Below the pieces are notes generated by a model. It was not told the origin of the DNA and did not search any database. It saw only the letters and a program-made list of their open reading frames with translations. Below are positions 3,887 to 5,624 of a stretch of 5,624 nucleotides of DNA, in pieces. Within the stretch, counting starts at the first letter, position 1. Each line of letters opens with the position of its first letter. The DNA comes from Pseudomonadota bacterium. GTDB lineage: Bacteria; Pseudomonadota; Alphaproteobacteria; Acetobacterales; Acetobacteraceae. The translations under genes and the position numbers were made by a program. The stretch lies in NCBI GenBank assembly GCA_021826485.1, contig JAKAZX010000280.1:1-5624 (forward strand), in the 5' to 3' direction.

Positions 3887-5624
3887 TCAGACGCCGTCGC
3901 GCGCGACGGCGACCTGCCAGTTGCGTGAAACGATCCGCTGGTCGCCGTCCCAGGCGTCGAGCGTGGCATCGATCAGGAACGCGTCATCGGTTGCCCGCAG
4001 TACCGTGCGGGTGACGGCGCGCGTCTGCCACGCACCCCGGCCCTGCTCCATTTCGAACGTCACTTCGGCGCGCGCGCTCAGCGGGTCGTCCGGGCGGATC
4101 GCGTAGCGTTCGACCGAGGCGAGGCGGTATTCGAGGCCGGTCGGCTCGATGCGATAGCGGCCGGTGTCGTCCACCACCTCGAACGTCGCGACGCCGGCGA
4201 TCTGGTCGTGGCCGGCGCGCCGCGCCGTCACCGGCGGCGTCAGCGCGGTGCGCGGTAGCGGGGGCGCCGCATCCGGCGGCGGGAAATCCGGCAGCGTCGC
4301 GTCCTGCGCGGTCGGCGTGCGGTGCGGCAACAGCAGGCGACTCAGCGCGGTCTCGAGGTGGAGGCGCGCGGCGTGCGGTGACGGCCAGACCAGCGGCCAG
4401 TAGCTTGTGGACAGCGCCAGCCGGATGCGATGGCCGGCCGGAAAGGCGTGCGCACAATCGTTCAGTTGCACCCGCACCCGCACCGGCGTGCCGGCCGGCA
4501 GCGGCCGGGGCGCGTCGTGACCGTCGCGATGGGTCAGGTTGAGGACGCCGTAGCTGACCCGCAGGCTGGCACCGTCCGGCGCCACGTCGCACAGCCGCGC
4601 GATCAGCAGCGCATCCGGCCGGTCGGACGCAAGAGTTGCCTCCAGGACCGGGGCGCCCAGGATCTCGATGCTGTCAATGAGCGGCGCGCTGTCAAACACG
4701 ACGGAGCGGCCGTCATCGGCGCGCTGGTCGCCGGGTTGTTCATGGCCGGACCCGTAAGCGCACCACGCGCCGGCATCCTCGCCGAGATCATGCGGCGTGG
4801 CGATGGCGCGGCGCACCGGCGGCGCGGGTGCGGCGGACAGTGTCCCGTCGCCGAGATGCCACGTACGCAGCGCGATATTGGCGCCCGGCCAGGAGGGTTC
4901 GGCGACCCAGCGGCCGGGGCGCTCGGCATAGTCGCTAGCCGGCGGCACGAATTGCTCCATCCAGACGCGGTACATCGGCCCGTCCATCACGCCGGTATCG
5001 CGCCCCTTCAGCCAGTGATCCCACCAGCGCAGCGCTTCCTGCAAAAAGCCGATGGCCGGGCCGGGGGTGGCGAAATGCGGATATTTGTGCGCCCACGGGC
5101 CGATCAGCCCCTTTCGCGGGCAGGTGAGGCGCGAGAGCATGCGCGGCACGGCGTTGGAATAGGAATCAGCCCAGCCACCGATCAGATAGCAGGCGGCGGT
5201 GATCGCGCCCGGGTCCTCGCACACCGATCCGTGCCGCCAGTATGCGTCGCGGGACGGGTGTTCCAGCCAGGTGCGCAGCAGCAGCGGTTCGGCGTTGAGC
5301 CGGTGCGTCCACATCTCCCGCCAGCGTTCGCTGACGATCGCGGGATCGGGCGGGCGGGTCTGGTAGCCCAACATGGTCGAGGCCCAGCGCAGATTGTCGA
5401 TCAGCAGCGCCCCGCCCATGTAATGCACATCGTCGGCATAGCGGTCGTCGGTCGAGCAGAGGGAGATCACCGCGCGCAGCGCCGGCGGCCGGCGCGCGGC
5501 GACCTGCAGGCCGTTGAAGCCGCCCCAGGAGATTCCCATCATCCCGACCGCGCCGCTGCACCAGGGCTGCCGCGCGATCCAGTCGATCACCGCCAGCGCG
5601 TCGTCCTGCTCCTGCCTGAGGTAC
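3887..5624 (-). CDS. CocE/NonD family alpha/beta hydrolase (peptidase S15-like), 5' end outside window
   Basis: The frame is open from the right edge (first full codon at 5621-5623) to the TGA at 3887-3889, giving 578 visible residues. The family hydrolyses esters or amides such as cocaine, acyl esters or X-Pro dipeptides; the substrate here cannot be read from sequence. The nucleophile elbow GISWGG gives Ser at 5528-5530. GGWADSY supplies the acid Asp (5165-5167) and IGPWAH the catalytic His (5087-5089), the spacing and motifs of CocE. After a helical cap, a beta-rich jelly-roll PepX_C-type domain follows, with typical phrases such as LNDCAHAFPAGHRIRLALS. A further beta-rich tail of about 110 residues ends the protein. 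The start is missing: a GTG at 5590 could initiate, but YLRQEQDDALAVIDW upstream is already family-like, so roughly 80-100 residues probably lie beyond. No signal peptide can be judged. It converges on atpF with a 5-bp gap. Confidence 0.92.
   Translation of the reverse strand, partial: YLRQEQDDALAVIDWIARQPWCSGAVGMMGISWGGFNGLQVAARRPPALRAVISLCSTDDRYADDVHYMGGALLIDNLRWASTMLGYQTRPPDPAIVSERWREMWTHRLNAEPLLLRTWLEHPSRDAYWRHGSVCEDPGAITAACYLIGGWADSYSNAVPRMLSRLTCPRKGLIGPWAHKYPHFATPGPAIGFLQEALRWWDHWLKGRDTGVMDGPMYRVWMEQFVPPASDYAERPGRWVAEPSWPGANIALRTWHLGDGTLSAAPAPPVRRAIATPHDLGEDAGAWCAYGSGHEQPGDQRADDGRSVVFDSAPLIDSIEILGAPVLEATLASDRPDALLIARLCDVAPDGASLRVSYGVLNLTHRDGHDAPRPLPAGTPVRVRVQLNDCAHAFPAGHRIRLALSTSYWPLVWPSPHAARLHLETALSRLLLPHRTPTAQDATLPDFPPPDAAPPLPRTALTPPVTARRAGHDQIAGVATFEVVDDTGRYRIEPTGLEYRLASVERYAIRPDDPLSARAEVTFEMEQGRGAWQTRAVTRTVLRATDDAFLIDATLDAWDGDQRIVSRNWQVAVARDGV
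3892..3911. terminator. 20-bp perfect palindrome at the convergent operon/hydrolase junction
   Basis: CGCCGTCGCG (3892-3901) is followed at once by its reverse complement CGCGACGGCG (3902-3911). It starts 10 bp after the atpF stop, and on the other strand it is part of the last codons of the hydrolase. Its position between two convergent genes suggests a shared transcription stop or 3'-end stabiliser. Neither side has a run of T, so it is not a classical intrinsic terminator, and with no loop the hairpin would have to open at its centre. Confidence 0.4.

Overview
The window is very GC-rich, with third codon positions almost always G or C. It carries the F0 half of an F-type ATP synthase operon in the order atpI, a, c, b', b, with no F1 genes beside it. 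A separate F0 cluster encoding two different b-type subunits (b and b') is characteristic of Alphaproteobacteria. Very high GC together with the wording of b' (a leader followed by MPQLDFSTPLTTSQVVW) suggests Rhodospirillales, perhaps Acetobacteraceae. That family-level placement is inference from memory of related sequences, not a search.

Layout. Bases 1-117 are the last 38 codons of a plus-strand gene I cannot name. Bases 138-211 are a complete tRNA-Gly(UCC) on the minus strand, converging on that gene. Bases 417-1190 encode a Bax inhibitor-1/YccA-type seven-helix membrane protein, closed by a strong intrinsic terminator at 1215-1249. A good sigma70-like promoter (TTGACA, 17 bp, TAGCAA) lies at 1307-1335 and opens the ATP synthase operon: atpI (1379-1690), atpB (1727-2479, GTG start), atpE (2542-2778), b' (2784-3356) and atpF (3369-3881). 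Five bases later, on the opposite strand and running off the right edge, is a large CocE/NonD (peptidase S15 fold) hydrolase with its Ser-Asp-His triad visible.

How the genes fit together. AtpI helps assemble the rotor and F0. Subunit a and the c-ring form the proton path. The b/b' heterodimer is the peripheral stalk that holds the F1 head, which must be encoded elsewhere. The Bax1-like protein and the hydrolase have their own transcription units and no evident link to the ATP synthase.

I see no new multi-gene system, mobile element or CRISPR array. The points most worth a second look are: the signal-peptide-like leader and two possible starts of b'; an Asp-to-Asn change in the C-terminal motif of the Bax1-like protein; two long perfect palindromes flanking the operon; and the unusually wide atpB-atpE gap with a hairpin next to the atpE ribosome-binding site.
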